64,000 nt of DNA from DTKD01 sp964494345 (GCA_964494345.1 CAZBSI010000007.1:1-64000), one strand, 5' to 3'; counted from the stretch's first letter, positions 17,912 to 27,921 are shown. Translations and numbers: made by a program. The notes: generated from the letters alone by a model not told the origin.

Positions 17912-18077
17912 GCTGTGGAACAATTCTAAAGGCAGGTGTGTGTGGCTTAACAAGGCTTCACGCGTCACGTCGAAGCGCGTCACAGCTCTTTCACGCTATA
18001 TGCATGCTTGCTGGTTTGATATACGGTGCAGGTGGTATAATGCCAGTGTCGTTTTCTGTTGAGGTAAGGTCCACATA

Positions 18078-21000
18078 ATGCCGCTTTCGTCGTCAAAAAT
18101 CTCAACGATGCAGAAGATCGCGGAATTGGCCAGTGCGCAAGAGCCGGCGGAGCAGAGGCTGGAGCGTATGCTCGACGTCGCTCGCGACGCGTTGGGGCTT
18201 TCGACGCTGTCCGTTGAGGTAACCCACAGCGTTACAGGTGAGACCCGCAGTTGGCATTCAAAAAACGGCGAACACTCGGCTGATTGCACAGATCTTCGTG
18301 TGCCTGTAGCGGCTCCCGATGGCTTTGACGCCAAAATAGTGGCCGATGACGACATTGCCGACGAGCCTCTTTTGCCTGTTTTGTCCTCTTTTGTCGGGGT
18401 GCTTCTTGAGAATATCACCCTCGGCGAATCCCTTGAAATTACAAATGCACTTGCCCGAAAGCGGATGCAGGAAATCGCGACGATTTACGATATCGGCAAA
18501 GCGATAGACCCCGGCGGCGATAACGCGCTGCTGGATATGATAGTCTCCAAAGCGGCAGCGGTTATGGATGGGCAGACGTGCTCGTTAATGATGCGCGACC
18601 CTGTGGATGGGATGCTGGTTATTAAGGCCAGTTTCGGACTGAGCGCCGATATCGTTAAGGGCGCTAAGGTCGGTCTGGGAGAAGGCATCGTAGGCAGGGT
18701 GGCGCAGACAGGACAGCCGACCCTTATTCACGACGTAAGTTCGGACCCGAGATTTGAAAACGCCGTGCGACCGCGATCGGATGTCAGCGGGTCTATGTGT
18801 GTGCCGCTGCGAGGGGAAGATGGCGTAATCAGCGGCGTATTGAGCATTCGCAGGCATTATCCGAAACCGCCTTTTGATGAAGATGACCTGAAACTGTTCG
18901 GCGTCTTTGCCACACACGCCGCACTGGCGATATCGAGCCGCAATCTATATAGCCGCCTGCATCGTAAAGTGCAGGAGATGTCCACCATATCCGACGTGCT
19001 TCGATCGATAAACTCCACGCTGGATCTGGAATATGTGCTGAATCAGATATTGGAGAGCATTACGGCGGTGGTGGGCTTCGATCGCTGCTGTGTGTATCTG
19101 CTGGATTCTCGGTCTGGTGAATTGGTTCTGCAAGCCCAGCGTGGATATAGCGACCTGGATAAAATCCCTAAGACGATACGATTCGACGAGGGCGTGGTTG
19201 GGTTGTCTGCCAGAGAGCGAATACCGATTTTTTCTCAGGGCACGCCGGTCGATTGCGATGAATCCCCGTTTTCGGGGCAGTGCCTTGTCGCGCCGATTGT
19301 GGTGCGGGACAGGTCTATCGGCGTGGTAGTGGTCGATAACTGCACGGCGGAATGTCGTATTGAGCCTCATGATGTAGATTTGCTGGCAACATTCGTCAGT
19401 CAGGCCGGAATTGCTGTAGAAAACGCCCGATTGTATGAGGCTATGGAGGAGAAGTACGCCGAGCTTAACGTGCTGTATGAGCAGAGCAAGGGGATTAGTG
19501 CAGCGTGCGGACTGGATAGCGCGGCTCAGATGCTGGTGACGACTGCCTCTAAAGTTGTTGAATGTGATGGAGCGGGTTTGCTGCTGCTTGATCCCAAGCG
19601 GGATAAACTCAACCTTCAGGCAGCATCCGGCAATTTGGCTGAGACAGCCGATTCGATTCAGAACACTATAGGCGATGATGAGTGCGTGGACTTCGTTCGC
19701 AATCAGAAAGCCCCGATTATCACAACCTCAGCCAGCCCGGAAAGGCAGTTCGGCCCGGTCGCCGATATGTTGAACGCGCTTGCCGCCACCAATTCAAACC
19801 TTATGATCGTACCTCTAATTGCAGAGGATACCCCTATTGGAGCTTTGGCGCTGATCCGCAGTCGCAGTGAACAATTTTTGCCCGGGGAACTGCAACTCGC
19901 ATCCATAGTCGCCTCACACGCGGCTACTGTGCTTAAAAATGCTATTGCTTATGAGCAGAAAATCCAGCAAAAGGTGCTGGAATTGACTGCGCTGTACGAG
20001 TTTTCCAGGCGCATAAGCGCGGCGGGCAGCCTGTCGCAGGCTCTGGACTCGATTTTGGCTATGGTGGCTGATCTGGTGGACTACGACGAGTCGTTTATTT
20101 ACGCTGTTGATCACGAGAATCAAACGGCGAGCGTGAAGGCGTCGCTGTTTAGGGGCAAAACGGAAAGTGTGCCGGACGAGGAACCGCTTGATGGCAACAG
20201 TATAATCTCGTGGACGACCCGTGAACGAAAGGCAATCGTCTCCCCGGATATCACTCACGATCCACGGTTCGAAAGCCTGCGGACAAACGACAGACCGATA
20301 AGGTCGTTGATGTCGATACCTCTTATAGTGCAGGATGAAGTGGTCGGGATTCTCAATGTCCGCAGCTACAGCCCAAATGTATACACCGAGGACGATGTTC
20401 GGGTGCTGTCGATAATCGCAAGCCAGGGGGCCGCGATTTATAAGGAACTTGAAGCCCTTGCCGCTCTGACCAGCTACACTGACAACATCTTGAGCAGTAT
20501 CGCGGCAGGCGTGGTGACGCTGGATTATGATGGGGTTCTTTTGACCTGGAACGTCGCAGCGGAGAACATCGTAGGGCTGAGGGCAAGCCAAATAGAGGGG
20601 CTGCACTATGAAGATGTGCTGGATCGCCTGAAAATCACGCCTGCTGATAAGGGGATGCTGCGGCAGGCTATAGAAAGCGTGCAATCGACGGGCGACACAT
20701 ATCAAGGGTATAAACTGGCGTTTCACCCTGAAAAACGCGGCGAAGTGTATGTCAACCTCAGTATATCGCAGCTTCTCAATAACGCCGGTGAGCAGCTTGG
20801 ACTTGTATTGATCTTTGAAGACATAACCCGCGAAATGAAAATGGAAAACGAGTTCCGTCGAATGGGAGAGCTTGCCGCCATTGGTCAACTCGCAGCCAGC
20901 ATCGCTCACGAATTGAGGAACCCGCTTAGCTCAATTAAAGGCGCGGCGCAGTATTTGAGCAATGAATATGCAAACGAAGAGGCGATAGTGGAGTTTCTCG

Positions 21001-21614
21001 GCATAATCGTAGATGAAGTGAATGGGCTTAACAAGCTGACCACGGAATTTTTGGAGTATGGCAGGCCGATGCAGCTTGAGCTGAAGCCTGTTTCGCTGAA
21101 CTCTGTTGTCAATAAGACGCTGCAGTTGATGAACGTGCATTTGAAAAACAATAATGTCGGCGTGGAAGTAGAGCTCGACAATGCAATACCGCAGATTCAG
21201 GCTGATGAAGGCAAGCTCGATCAGGTGTTGAGAAATATCATAATCAACTCCCTGCAGGCTATGCCTGAGGGCGGATTGTTGACGGTGAAGACTGGCCGCG
21301 CGCCTGCGGGCGGCGCGTATGTCACGGTGGCAGACAACGGGACGGGCATCTCGACTGATCAACTGGAGCGTATTTTTGTGCCGTTCTTTACCACAAAGAC
21401 TAAAGGGACAGGCCTTGGATTGAGCGTGGTGCATAAAATCATCGAAAATCACGGCGGCACAATAGAAGTGAACAGCGAAACAGACAAAGGCTCGACCTTT
21501 ACGATAGTCCTGCCCGCAGATGGCGCCAGAGCCCCAATCGGCGTCGATGAACTCGACCAGACACTGGAGCGGCGAATATCGGGCAAGCTGCGAGACGGCA
21601 CCGACTTCAAATAG
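18078..21614 (+). CDS. Large multi-GAF sensor histidine kinase
   Basis: A 1178-residue soluble kinase. It carries an N-terminal partial GAF-like region, then at least four GAF domains (about 125-290, 300-455, 465-615 and 630-790), a PAS domain (about 800-920), HisKA with His944 in AHELRNPLSS, and an HATPase domain with N-box NIIINSLQAMP, G1 DNGTGIS and G2 GTGLGLSVV. The HELRNPL form and the C-terminal layout match NtrB-type kinases, which pair with NtrC-type regulators; exactly such a regulator lies 83 bases downstream. The repeated GAF domains suggest several small-molecule or redox inputs. No membrane segment is seen. Confidence 0.93.
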   Translation: MPLSSSKISTMQKIAELASAQEPAEQRLERMLDVARDALGLSTLSVEVTHSVTGETRSWHSKNGEHSADCTDLRVPVAAPDGFDAKIVADDDIADEPLLPVLSSFVGVLLENITLGESLEITNALARKRMQEIATIYDIGKAIDPGGDNALLDMIVSKAAAVMDGQTCSLMMRDPVDGMLVIKASFGLSADIVKGAKVGLGEGIVGRVAQTGQPTLIHDVSSDPRFENAVRPRSDVSGSMCVPLRGEDGVISGVLSIRRHYPKPPFDEDDLKLFGVFATHAALAISSRNLYSRLHRKVQEMSTISDVLRSINSTLDLEYVLNQILESITAVVGFDRCCVYLLDSRSGELVLQAQRGYSDLDKIPKTIRFDEGVVGLSARERIPIFSQGTPVDCDESPFSGQCLVAPIVVRDRSIGVVVVDNCTAECRIEPHDVDLLATFVSQAGIAVENARLYEAMEEKYAELNVLYEQSKGISAACGLDSAAQMLVTTASKVVECDGAGLLLLDPKRDKLNLQAASGNLAETADSIQNTIGDDECVDFVRNQKAPIITTSASPERQFGPVADMLNALAATNSNLMIVPLIAEDTPIGALALIRSRSEQFLPGELQLASIVASHAATVLKNAIAYEQKIQQKVLELTALYEFSRRISAAGSLSQALDSILAMVADLVDYDESFIYAVDHENQTASVKASLFRGKTESVPDEEPLDGNSIISWTTRERKAIVSPDITHDPRFESLRTNDRPIRSLMSIPLIVQDEVVGILNVRSYSPNVYTEDDVRVLSIIASQGAAIYKELEALAALTSYTDNILSSIAAGVVTLDYDGVLLTWNVAAENIVGLRASQIEGLHYEDVLDRLKITPADKGMLRQAIESVQSTGDTYQGYKLAFHPEKRGEVYVNLSISQLLNNAGEQLGLVLIFEDITREMKMENEFRRMGELAAIGQLAASIAHELRNPLSSIKGAAQYLSNEYANEEAIVEFLGIIVDEVNGLNKLTTEFLEYGRPMQLELKPVSLNSVVNKTLQLMNVHLKNNNVGVEVELDNAIPQIQADEGKLDQVLRNIIINSLQAMPEGGLLTVKTGRAPAGGAYVTVADNGTGISTDQLERIFVPFFTTKTKGTGLGLSVVHKIIENHGGTIEVNSETDKGSTFTIVLPADGARAPIGVDELDQTLERRISGKLRDGTDFK

Positions 21615-21697
21615 ACTCTTCTGAGAATGCGTCACTGACGTCATAACGTGAGCTGGGTTTATTTCACGTTCGAGCTCAGGTATGGTATGATTCAAGT

Positions 21698-22906
21698 ATG
21701 AGAAAGAAGACCGCAAATATCCTCGTAGTCGACGATGAACCGAACATCCGGCGGGTTTTGGAGGCTGTACTGGCTAAAGAGGGCCATAATGTGCAAGTGG
21801 CGGAGAATGGCAGGAAAGGTCAGGAGATAATCGCTGCCGATGATTCGATAGATATCCTGATAAGTGACCTGATCATGCCGGACATCAACGGCATTGAGCT
21901 TCTTGAAGCCGCCAAAGAGATTAACCCAGGCCTGTCGGTGCTGATGATAACTGCGCATGGAACCATAAAGAGCGCAGTAGACGCAATGAAACTCGGCGCT
22001 CTGGATTACATCACGAAACCGTTTGACCTTGATGATATAAAACAGGTCGTCAAAAACGCCCTCACTCGTAAGAATATTAAGGAAGAAACCCCAGCACCAC
22101 CGGCTGGCTCCAAAGGCATTGTGTCCTGCGACAATATGATCGGCTCCAGCGAGTCGATGCTTGAAGTTTTTAAGATGGTCGACAGGATCAAAGACAGCCG
22201 CGCGACGGTGTTGATTCGCGGAGAAAGCGGCACCGGCAAGGAAGGGATAGCGCGGGCGCTTCATTATGGCTCGGTTCGTGCTAAACAGCCGTTTGTGCCT
22301 GTGGCGTGCGTGGCGCTTTCGGAGCAGCTTCTGCAAAGCGAGTTGTTCGGTCATGAGAAAGGTTCGTTTACCGGGGCAATAGCCCGCAAGAAGGGCCGGT
22401 TTGAGCTTGCTAATCAGGGCACGCTGTTTCTCGATGAGATCGGGGATATTCCACCGACTGTGCAGATGATGCTGCTGAGGGTGATTCAGGAGCGGGAGTT
22501 TGAGAGGGTCGGCGGAGATGAGACTATCCGCGTCGATGTGCGGTTGGTGACGGCGACTAATCAGAACCTGGAGAAACTGGTAGAAGAAGGCAAGTTCCGA
22601 GAGGATTTATTCTATAGACTGCAGGTTATCACCGTCAACACGCCGCCTTTGCGAGAGCGCCTCGACGACATACCTGCGCTGGTCGAACGATTTATAGGGA
22701 TGTATGCTCCTGATAACGGCAAGCAAATCGAACGGGCGGATTCGGAGACGTTAGAGATATTCAACCGGTATCAATGGCCTGGTAATGTGCGTGAGCTGGA
22801 AAACGCTATCGAACGAGCGATCGTGCTGGCGGACCCCGGGGCAAAGTTGATTACGGCTGATCTTCTCCCCACTGAGATGCTGCGGGAAATCTCGACAAAG
22901 GCGTAA
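21698..22906 (+). CDS. NtrC-family response regulator lacking the DNA-binding domain
   Basis: 402 residues. The receiver domain (1-125) has the acidic pair DDE at 12-14, phosphoacceptor Asp57 and Lys107. A sigma-54 AAA+ domain follows: Walker A GESGTGKE (175-182), sigma-54 contact loop GSFTGA (222-227) in place of the usual GAFTGA, Walker B FLDEIGD (244-250), and the R-finger/lid region with WPGNVRELENAIERA. The protein then stops at about residue 402, where a Fis-type HTH of some 50-60 residues normally follows. No HTH is found in another frame before the strong hairpin at 22921. It should still activate sigma-54 polymerase, perhaps from solution or with a partner. Confidence 0.92.
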   Translation: MRKKTANILVVDDEPNIRRVLEAVLAKEGHNVQVAENGRKGQEIIAADDSIDILISDLIMPDINGIELLEAAKEINPGLSVLMITAHGTIKSAVDAMKLGALDYITKPFDLDDIKQVVKNALTRKNIKEETPAPPAGSKGIVSCDNMIGSSESMLEVFKMVDRIKDSRATVLIRGESGTGKEGIARALHYGSVRAKQPFVPVACVALSEQLLQSELFGHEKGSFTGAIARKKGRFELANQGTLFLDEIGDIPPTVQMMLLRVIQEREFERVGGDETIRVDVRLVTATNQNLEKLVEEGKFREDLFYRLQVITVNTPPLRERLDDIPALVERFIGMYAPDNGKQIERADSETLEIFNRYQWPGNVRELENAIERAIVLADPGAKLITADLLPTEMLREISTKA

Positions 22907-22920
22907 ACCCCATAGACGCG

Positions 22921-22955
22921 CTGAAAGCCCGCAGAACAATGCCGCGGGCTTTCAG
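22921..22955 (+). terminator. Strong stem-loop after the NtrC-like gene
   Basis: A perfect 12-bp inverted repeat CTGAAAGCCCGC / GCGGGCTTTCAG with an 11-base loop begins 15 bases after the stop. There is no T-tract, so it may be a Rho-type or mRNA-protecting end. Confidence 0.6.
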
Positions 22956-23042
22956 GCAGGATGACTTGGGCGAGTCTGTGTTTACTATACCCCTGCTCCC
23001 CATCGTCCAAACACTAGAGCCGACACAAAAACAAGAAATATT

Positions 23043-23789
23043 TTATGCAGCTATTTTCTGCACGTTTTTCACCTCACCGGAGAGGCTGATAGTCACTACC
23101 TCAATGGGAATTGACTTGCCAGACGCGATTGTGGCCATCTGAACCAACCGCAGCAACCCGGAGCAGCACGGAACCTCCATCTGAAGCACGGTTATGCTGT
23201 TGATGGAATTGCCGCTGAAAATCGCCTCCAGCTTTTCGGCATACATCCCGACATCGTCAAACTTCGGGCAGCCAGTTACCACAGTCTTGCCGCGCATATA
23301 ATCCGGATGCATACCACCATAGGCAAACGGCACGCAATCTGCCGCTATCAACAGATCGGCGTTCTCGAAGTAGCTGGCGTTGGGATTGACCAGATAGAGC
23401 TTGACCGGCCACTGTCGCAGTTCGCTGGGGATGCTGGCTTCATCGGTTGGCTGCTGTTGCCGTGTCGCTTCCTTTGTGCGATCCAGAGTCATCCTCATAG
23501 AAGGACAAACAAAGCCTGCGGGAATCTGTTCCGCCTTCTTCTGAGCGGCCACATGAGCCATTGCAGCCTCCTCGTCGAAATCAGCGGCCTCGCGAGTCTC
23601 TATTGTGATAGCTCCCTGCGGGCAGTCGCCGATGCAGGCGCCGAGACCGTCGCAATAGGTCTCCGATACCAGCCTGGCCTTTCCGTCGATTATCTTCAAA
23701 GCGCCTTCAGCGCACGCTGTAACGCACTGTCCGCATCCGTTGCAGAGCTCTTCATCTATTTTTATAATCTGTCTGACTTTCGTTGACAT
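23043..23789 (-). CDS. Ferredoxin-like iron-sulfur protein
   Basis: About 248 residues. The N-terminal ferredoxin part has a full first cluster motif CNGCGQCVTAC. The second motif reads CDGLGACIGDCP, in which the second cysteine is replaced by Leu, a pattern recurrent in this family. The remaining 170 residues carry further conserved cysteines (VCPSMR, ADCVPFAY, TGCPKF, PCCSGL), suggesting an additional metal site. It is probably a low-potential electron carrier or an oxidoreductase subunit in an anaerobic or microaerobic setting. ATG at 23789 is chosen since GGAGG lies six bases before it; an ATG at 23795 abuts the site directly. Confidence 0.85.
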   Translation of the reverse strand: MSTKVRQIIKIDEELCNGCGQCVTACAEGALKIIDGKARLVSETYCDGLGACIGDCPQGAITIETREAADFDEEAAMAHVAAQKKAEQIPAGFVCPSMRMTLDRTKEATRQQQPTDEASIPSELRQWPVKLYLVNPNASYFENADLLIAADCVPFAYGGMHPDYMRGKTVVTGCPKFDDVGMYAEKLEAIFSGNSINSITVLQMEVPCCSGLLRLVQMATIASGKSIPIEVVTISLSGEVKNVQKIAA

Positions 23790-24003
23790 TATCATCCTCC
23801 TGGGTTATGGGGCGTAGCTTACATTGTTATTCTACAGGAGGCAACAGGGGTCTTCTTTGACACATATCAAAAGTGGATTTATTTTATTGGGAGAGATTGC
23901 GAAATCCTGGAAATGGTGAAAGACGCCAGAGGAGATTAGATTGTTTCGGCATAGAAAGGAGTCACGTTGACTGGTCGTGATTCGGACGCCTGATGGCGAA
24001 TAT

Positions 24004-24038
24004 CCGAAAAGCAGATTTCTCGCTGCGCGAAATGACGG
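24004..24038. repeat. Dispersed repeat, AAAGCAGATTTCTCGCTGCG type (copy 2)
   Basis: CGAAAAGCAGATTTCTCGCT followed by GCGCGAAATGACGG lies in the 429-base gap between the ferredoxin and sulfotransferase genes. The remainder of the gap shows no convincing gene. Confidence 0.7.
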
Positions 24039-24218
24039 AGGGGATGGTCGAGATGAGCCTTCGCTGCAGTTCGGCAACTTCGAAGACTGCCTCGTTCTGT
24101 TGCTGATTATCCTTTCGTCGATACGGGTTTTGTCTGAAATGATGGAAGAAAACATCTGGTAGAGGCAGGCGGGGTGTGGTATTCTGGAAAAAGGATGTTA
24201 GTTGGGGGTTTTTAACAG

Positions 24219-24932
24219 ATGATGGTGACGGTAATCGGCAGGGGGCACGGAGGGACGCGGGCTATGTCGCATACCCTCTCCGAATCCGGATTTTATATGG
24301 GCGCGGAGATTAACGAGTCCGGTGACTTGATACCTGCCGAGGATATGTATGAGGCGTGCAGGGTTATGTCCCGATATGTCACGCATTTGGGCGGGCTGCG
24401 ATGGGACTTCTCGAAATTGCATACAATGCCCATAGACCCGGAGTTCACACGGCTTGTGGAGTCGTATCTTTCATCGGTGCTGGACAGCGATGCGGAAAAT
24501 AAAGGCTGGAAACTGCCGGAGACTACGCTGGTATATCCGTGGATTGTGCGGATGTTTCCGGATATTTATTACATAGACTGGACACGAGACCCGCGAGACT
24601 CGATAATCGGCGCGCATTTGACGGATAACCTGGCGGATTTTGGCGTTTGTTATGACGAAACCGATGACCTGCGACTGCGAAGGGCGATTAGCTGGAAATA
24701 TCAGCGGGAGATCGTGAAATCGACGCCGAAGCCGAAGCATAGAATCGAAGTGCGATTTGAGGATTTTGTGCTCGATCAAGAGAAGACTCTGAAAACAGTT
24801 GAGAAATTTCTTGGTATGGAGTTGGCAAGAATTGATGTCAACCCGGAAGCCGTCGGGCGATGGAAAACAGACGAACAACGCCGCGACTTCGAGTTTCTGC
24901 GAGACGATATGCTTCAGCTCGGCTATGTCTAG
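24219..24932 (+). CDS. PAPS-dependent sulfotransferase family protein
   Basis: A 237-residue enzyme expected to move a sulfo group from PAPS to a hydroxyl or amine of a sugar, lipid or other acceptor. The 5'-phosphosulfate loop is GRGHGGTR at residues 7-14, and the 3'-phosphate motif is RDPRDS at 123-128. The later RFEDFVLDQEKTL is also family-typical. It runs convergently into cysNC with a 4-base stop overlap; that neighbour makes its cosubstrate PAPS. No signal peptide, so it acts in the cytoplasm, on a precursor before export. The acceptor is unknown. Confidence 0.85.
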   Translation: MMVTVIGRGHGGTRAMSHTLSESGFYMGAEINESGDLIPAEDMYEACRVMSRYVTHLGGLRWDFSKLHTMPIDPEFTRLVESYLSSVLDSDAENKGWKLPETTLVYPWIVRMFPDIYYIDWTRDPRDSIIGAHLTDNLADFGVCYDETDDLRLRRAISWKYQREIVKSTPKPKHRIEVRFEDFVLDQEKTLKTVEKFLGMELARIDVNPEAVGRWKTDEQRRDFEFLRDDMLQLGYV

Positions 24933-26857
24933 TTGAGCGCACGAACCTGCTTTAGATGCGCCAGAATACTCTTTACACTTTGTGATACAGTCGAGTCTCC
25001 CGAATCTATCCTGACCGCTGGGGAATCGGGAGGCTCGTAAGGCGCCGAGATTCCCGTAAACTCAGGTATTTCCCCTTTGCGCGCCCGTGCATATAACCCC
25101 TTGGGGTCGCGCTGCTCGCAGAGTTCGAGAGAAGCATCGACAAAGACCTCTATAAACCTGTCCTCGCCGATTATTTCACGAGCGTTTGCACGGTCGATTT
25201 TGAGCGGGGAGATAAATGACGCGATTACAATCAGCCCTGACTCGTTCATCAGTTTTGCGACTTCTGCGACACGTCGAATGTTTTCGAATCGATCTTCAGC
25301 AGAGAAACCCAGGTCTCGATTAAGCCCGTGTCGCACGTTGTCACCGTCCAGCACAAAGCAGGCGTGTCCCTTTTCGGTCAGTTTCTTTTCCACTGCATAG
25401 GCCAAAGTAGATTTGCCGGAGCCGCTGAGACCTGTCAGCCAGATCGTAACAGGGCGGTGCCCGAGGAGCCTCTCCCGTTCCTCTATTGATACCTGCCCGG
25501 TGTGCCGAGTGAGGTTGGCGGGGGTGGCAGATTTGGCGGTAAGATGAGCGACAGTGGCACGTTCATATCTGTGTGAGCGGTCGAATATCATCCCGGCGCC
25601 CGCGGTGAAATTGGTCTGCGGGTCGATTATTATGAAGCTGCCGGTATGGCGGTTGTTGGCGTATTCGTCGCAGAGAATCGGCCGCATAAGCTGCGCATCG
25701 ATCCTGCCAATCTCATTAAGTTGCAGGGTGTCGGCGTCCTGTCGATGCAGGGTGTTCGGGTCTATCTTATATTTAAGAGTGGAGATCCGGCCGCGCACGG
25801 TGCGGGTGGTGTGCTTGATTATATACTGGCGATTGAGCTGCAGTGGCTGAGTGTCCAGCCATATTAGCAAAGCTTCTATGTCACCGGCAAGCCAGGGGAC
25901 GTTGGCAGTGTGCACTATCATATCGCCGCGGCTGATGTCTATTTCGTCCTCAAGACATAGCGTTACAGACTGAGGAGGAAAGGCGTGTTCGACTTCCTCA
26001 CCTGCCGCGATTATCCGCTGCACCCTGCTTGTCCTGCCGGAAGGCAAGGCGACTACCTTGCTGCCGACGCGCACAACCCCAGAGGATACGGTGCCGCAGA
26101 AGCCTCTGAAATCCTGGTTCGGGCGCAAGACATATTGCACCGGGAATCGGAAGTCGATAAGATTCTGGTCGCTGGCGATATGCACAGTCTCCAGATGGGA
26201 TAACAACGGCGGCCCGTCGTACCACGACATATTCTCGCTGCGCAAGACGACATTGTCGCCATAAAAAGCGCTCATTGGGATAAATACGACGTCCCGGATG
26301 GGCAGCTTGGTCGTAAAGTCGCGATATTCGTCGCTTATGGCCTTAAATATATCCTCGGAATAGTCGACGAGGTCCATTTTATTGATCGCGACCACGAGGT
26401 GCGGGATTCCCAAAAGCGAGGCTATGAACCCGTGACGCCGGGATTGTGTTAGAACCCCGTTGCGCGCGTCGATGAGTATGATAGCGAGATTGGCCGTGGA
26501 TGCGCCGGTGACCATATTGCGAGTATATTGCTCATGGCCCGGCGTGTCGGCGATGATGAAACGGCGTTTGGGGGTGGAGAAATGACGGTAGGCCACGTCT
26601 ATCGTGATCCCCTGCTCCCGTTCCGCTTTGAGGCCGTCTGTGAGCATAGCGAAGTCGATATCGTCCCTGCCTGCGCCGATAGAGTCTTTAGCAAGGGAGG
26701 CGAGGTGATCTTCGTAGATGTTCTTGGAATCGTGCAGCAGACGGCCGATTAGAGTTGATTTTCCGTCGTCGACGCTTCCCGCCGTGGTGAACCGCAGCAG
26801 ATCCTGAGTCAGAGAGTTTTTGATTATCGATTCTACGCTATTATAAACAGGCCCCAA
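24929..26857 (-). CDS. cysNC: Sulfate adenylyltransferase large subunit / APS kinase fusion
   Basis: A 642-residue bifunctional protein. Residues 1 to about 450 are the CysN GTPase: G1 GSVDDGKS (27-34), DTPGHEQYTRNM, and NKMDLVD. With CysD it forms APS from sulfate and ATP. From about 467 the APS kinase CysC follows, with Walker A GLSGSGKST (476-484), LDGDNVRHGLN and SFISPLKIDR, giving PAPS. It lies 50 bases downstream of cysD in the same operon. The absence of a PAPS reductase gene here and the convergent sulfotransferase suggest use in sulfation, although assimilation elsewhere cannot be excluded. Confidence 0.97.
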   Translation of the reverse strand: MGPVYNSVESIIKNSLTQDLLRFTTAGSVDDGKSTLIGRLLHDSKNIYEDHLASLAKDSIGAGRDDIDFAMLTDGLKAEREQGITIDVAYRHFSTPKRRFIIADTPGHEQYTRNMVTGASTANLAIILIDARNGVLTQSRRHGFIASLLGIPHLVVAINKMDLVDYSEDIFKAISDEYRDFTTKLPIRDVVFIPMSAFYGDNVVLRSENMSWYDGPPLLSHLETVHIASDQNLIDFRFPVQYVLRPNQDFRGFCGTVSSGVVRVGSKVVALPSGRTSRVQRIIAAGEEVEHAFPPQSVTLCLEDEIDISRGDMIVHTANVPWLAGDIEALLIWLDTQPLQLNRQYIIKHTTRTVRGRISTLKYKIDPNTLHRQDADTLQLNEIGRIDAQLMRPILCDEYANNRHTGSFIIIDPQTNFTAGAGMIFDRSHRYERATVAHLTAKSATPANLTRHTGQVSIEERERLLGHRPVTIWLTGLSGSGKSTLAYAVEKKLTEKGHACFVLDGDNVRHGLNRDLGFSAEDRFENIRRVAEVAKLMNESGLIVIASFISPLKIDRANAREIIGEDRFIEVFVDASLELCEQRDPKGLYARARKGEIPEFTGISAPYEPPDSPAVRIDSGDSTVSQSVKSILAHLKQVRALN

Positions 26858-26907
26858 TGTAAAATCAGCCTCGCATTTTTATGATCCAGCCGAGCAGAAG
26901 TCGGCTC

Positions 26908-27813
26908 TTAGAAATATCCTTCGCGCTTTTTTTGCTCCATTGAGCTGTCCTGATCGTGGTCGATGAGGCGTGTGATGCGCTCGGAGTTTCTGGCCACCAT
27001 CATCTCCTCGACGATCTCGGCTATGTTTGACGCGGTTGATTCGACCGCACCAGTGCACGGGTAGCAGCCCAATGTGCGGAAACGGCAGACTATTTTCTCC
27101 GGGGTTTCGCCGTCGAGCAGGCGAGTGCTTTCATATACCGGCACCAAACGCCCTTCCCTGCGCACCATATCCCACTCCTTTGCGAAATACATCGGTACCA
27201 CGGGGATATTTTCGGAGTAGATATACATCCACACATCAAGTTCCGTCCAGTTGGAGAGCGGAAATACTCGGATGCTTTCTCCTTTTTTTATGCGGCCGTT
27301 GTAGAGGTTCCACAGCTCAGGCCGCTGGTTTTTTGGGTCCCACTGGCCGTGTTCGTCCCTGAATGAGTAGATCCGTTCCTTTGCCCTGGATTTCTCCTCG
27401 TCGCGCCTGGCTCCCCCGAATGCGGCGTCGTAGTCGCCCTCTTCAAGAGCATTAAGCAGCGCCTGCGTCTTGAGTTGCGCACAGCATTTGACAGTGCCCA
27501 GATCCCACGGATTAACCCCGGCAGAAATCGCTTCTTCAAATCTGTAAACGCGAAGGTCCGCATCGATTTCTTTGCAGAACTGGTCTCGGAACTCATACAT
27601 CTCAGGGAATTTCAGACCCGTATCGACATGAAGAAGGGGGAATGGTATTTTGCCAGGCGCGAAGGCCTTCTGCGCCAGCCTGACCATCACTGAGGAGTCC
27701 TTGCCTACGGAGTATAGCATCACAGGTCGCTCAAACTCGGCAACCACCTCGCGGATTATATGTATGCTCTCTGCTTCGAGCGATTTCAGATTCGATAGAT
27801 GAAGGTTTTCCAC
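26908..27813 (-). CDS. cysD: Sulfate adenylyltransferase subunit 2
   Basis: A 301-residue PP-loop ATP pyrophosphatase. The N-terminus has VMLYSVGKDSSVMVRLA (PP-loop SxGKDS), then LLHVDTGLKFPEMYEFRD, GARRDEEKSRAKERI and LGCYPCTGAVES. It catalyses APS formation with CysN. The start is GTG at 27813; no ATG is nearby and this gives the normal family N-terminus. It heads the cysD-cysNC operon. Confidence 0.97.
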   Translation of the reverse strand: MENLHLSNLKSLEAESIHIIREVVAEFERPVMLYSVGKDSSVMVRLAQKAFAPGKIPFPLLHVDTGLKFPEMYEFRDQFCKEIDADLRVYRFEEAISAGVNPWDLGTVKCCAQLKTQALLNALEEGDYDAAFGGARRDEEKSRAKERIYSFRDEHGQWDPKNQRPELWNLYNGRIKKGESIRVFPLSNWTELDVWMYIYSENIPVVPMYFAKEWDMVRREGRLVPVYESTRLLDGETPEKIVCRFRTLGCYPCTGAVESTASNIAEIVEEMMVARNSERITRLIDHDQDSSMEQKKREGYF

Positions 27814-27870
27814 AATTAGATTATCGGATTAAGCTGAGCAGGAGTCAAGGGGAGCGAAGAATCAAGACGA

Positions 27871-27921
27871 AGGGAAGGAAGGAACGCGAAAGTGCGAAAG
27901 GAGCGAAAGTCAGAAAATATG
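27871..27921. repeat. Dispersed repeat, GCGAAAGGAGCGAAAG type (copy 2)
   Basis: AACGCGAAAGTGCGAAAGGA followed by GCGAAAGTCAGAAAATAT closely repeats the copy at 1346. The following stretch (27958-27990) has CGGACTTCGGACGTCGGAAC, resembling flanks of the copy at 43141. Confidence 0.7.
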
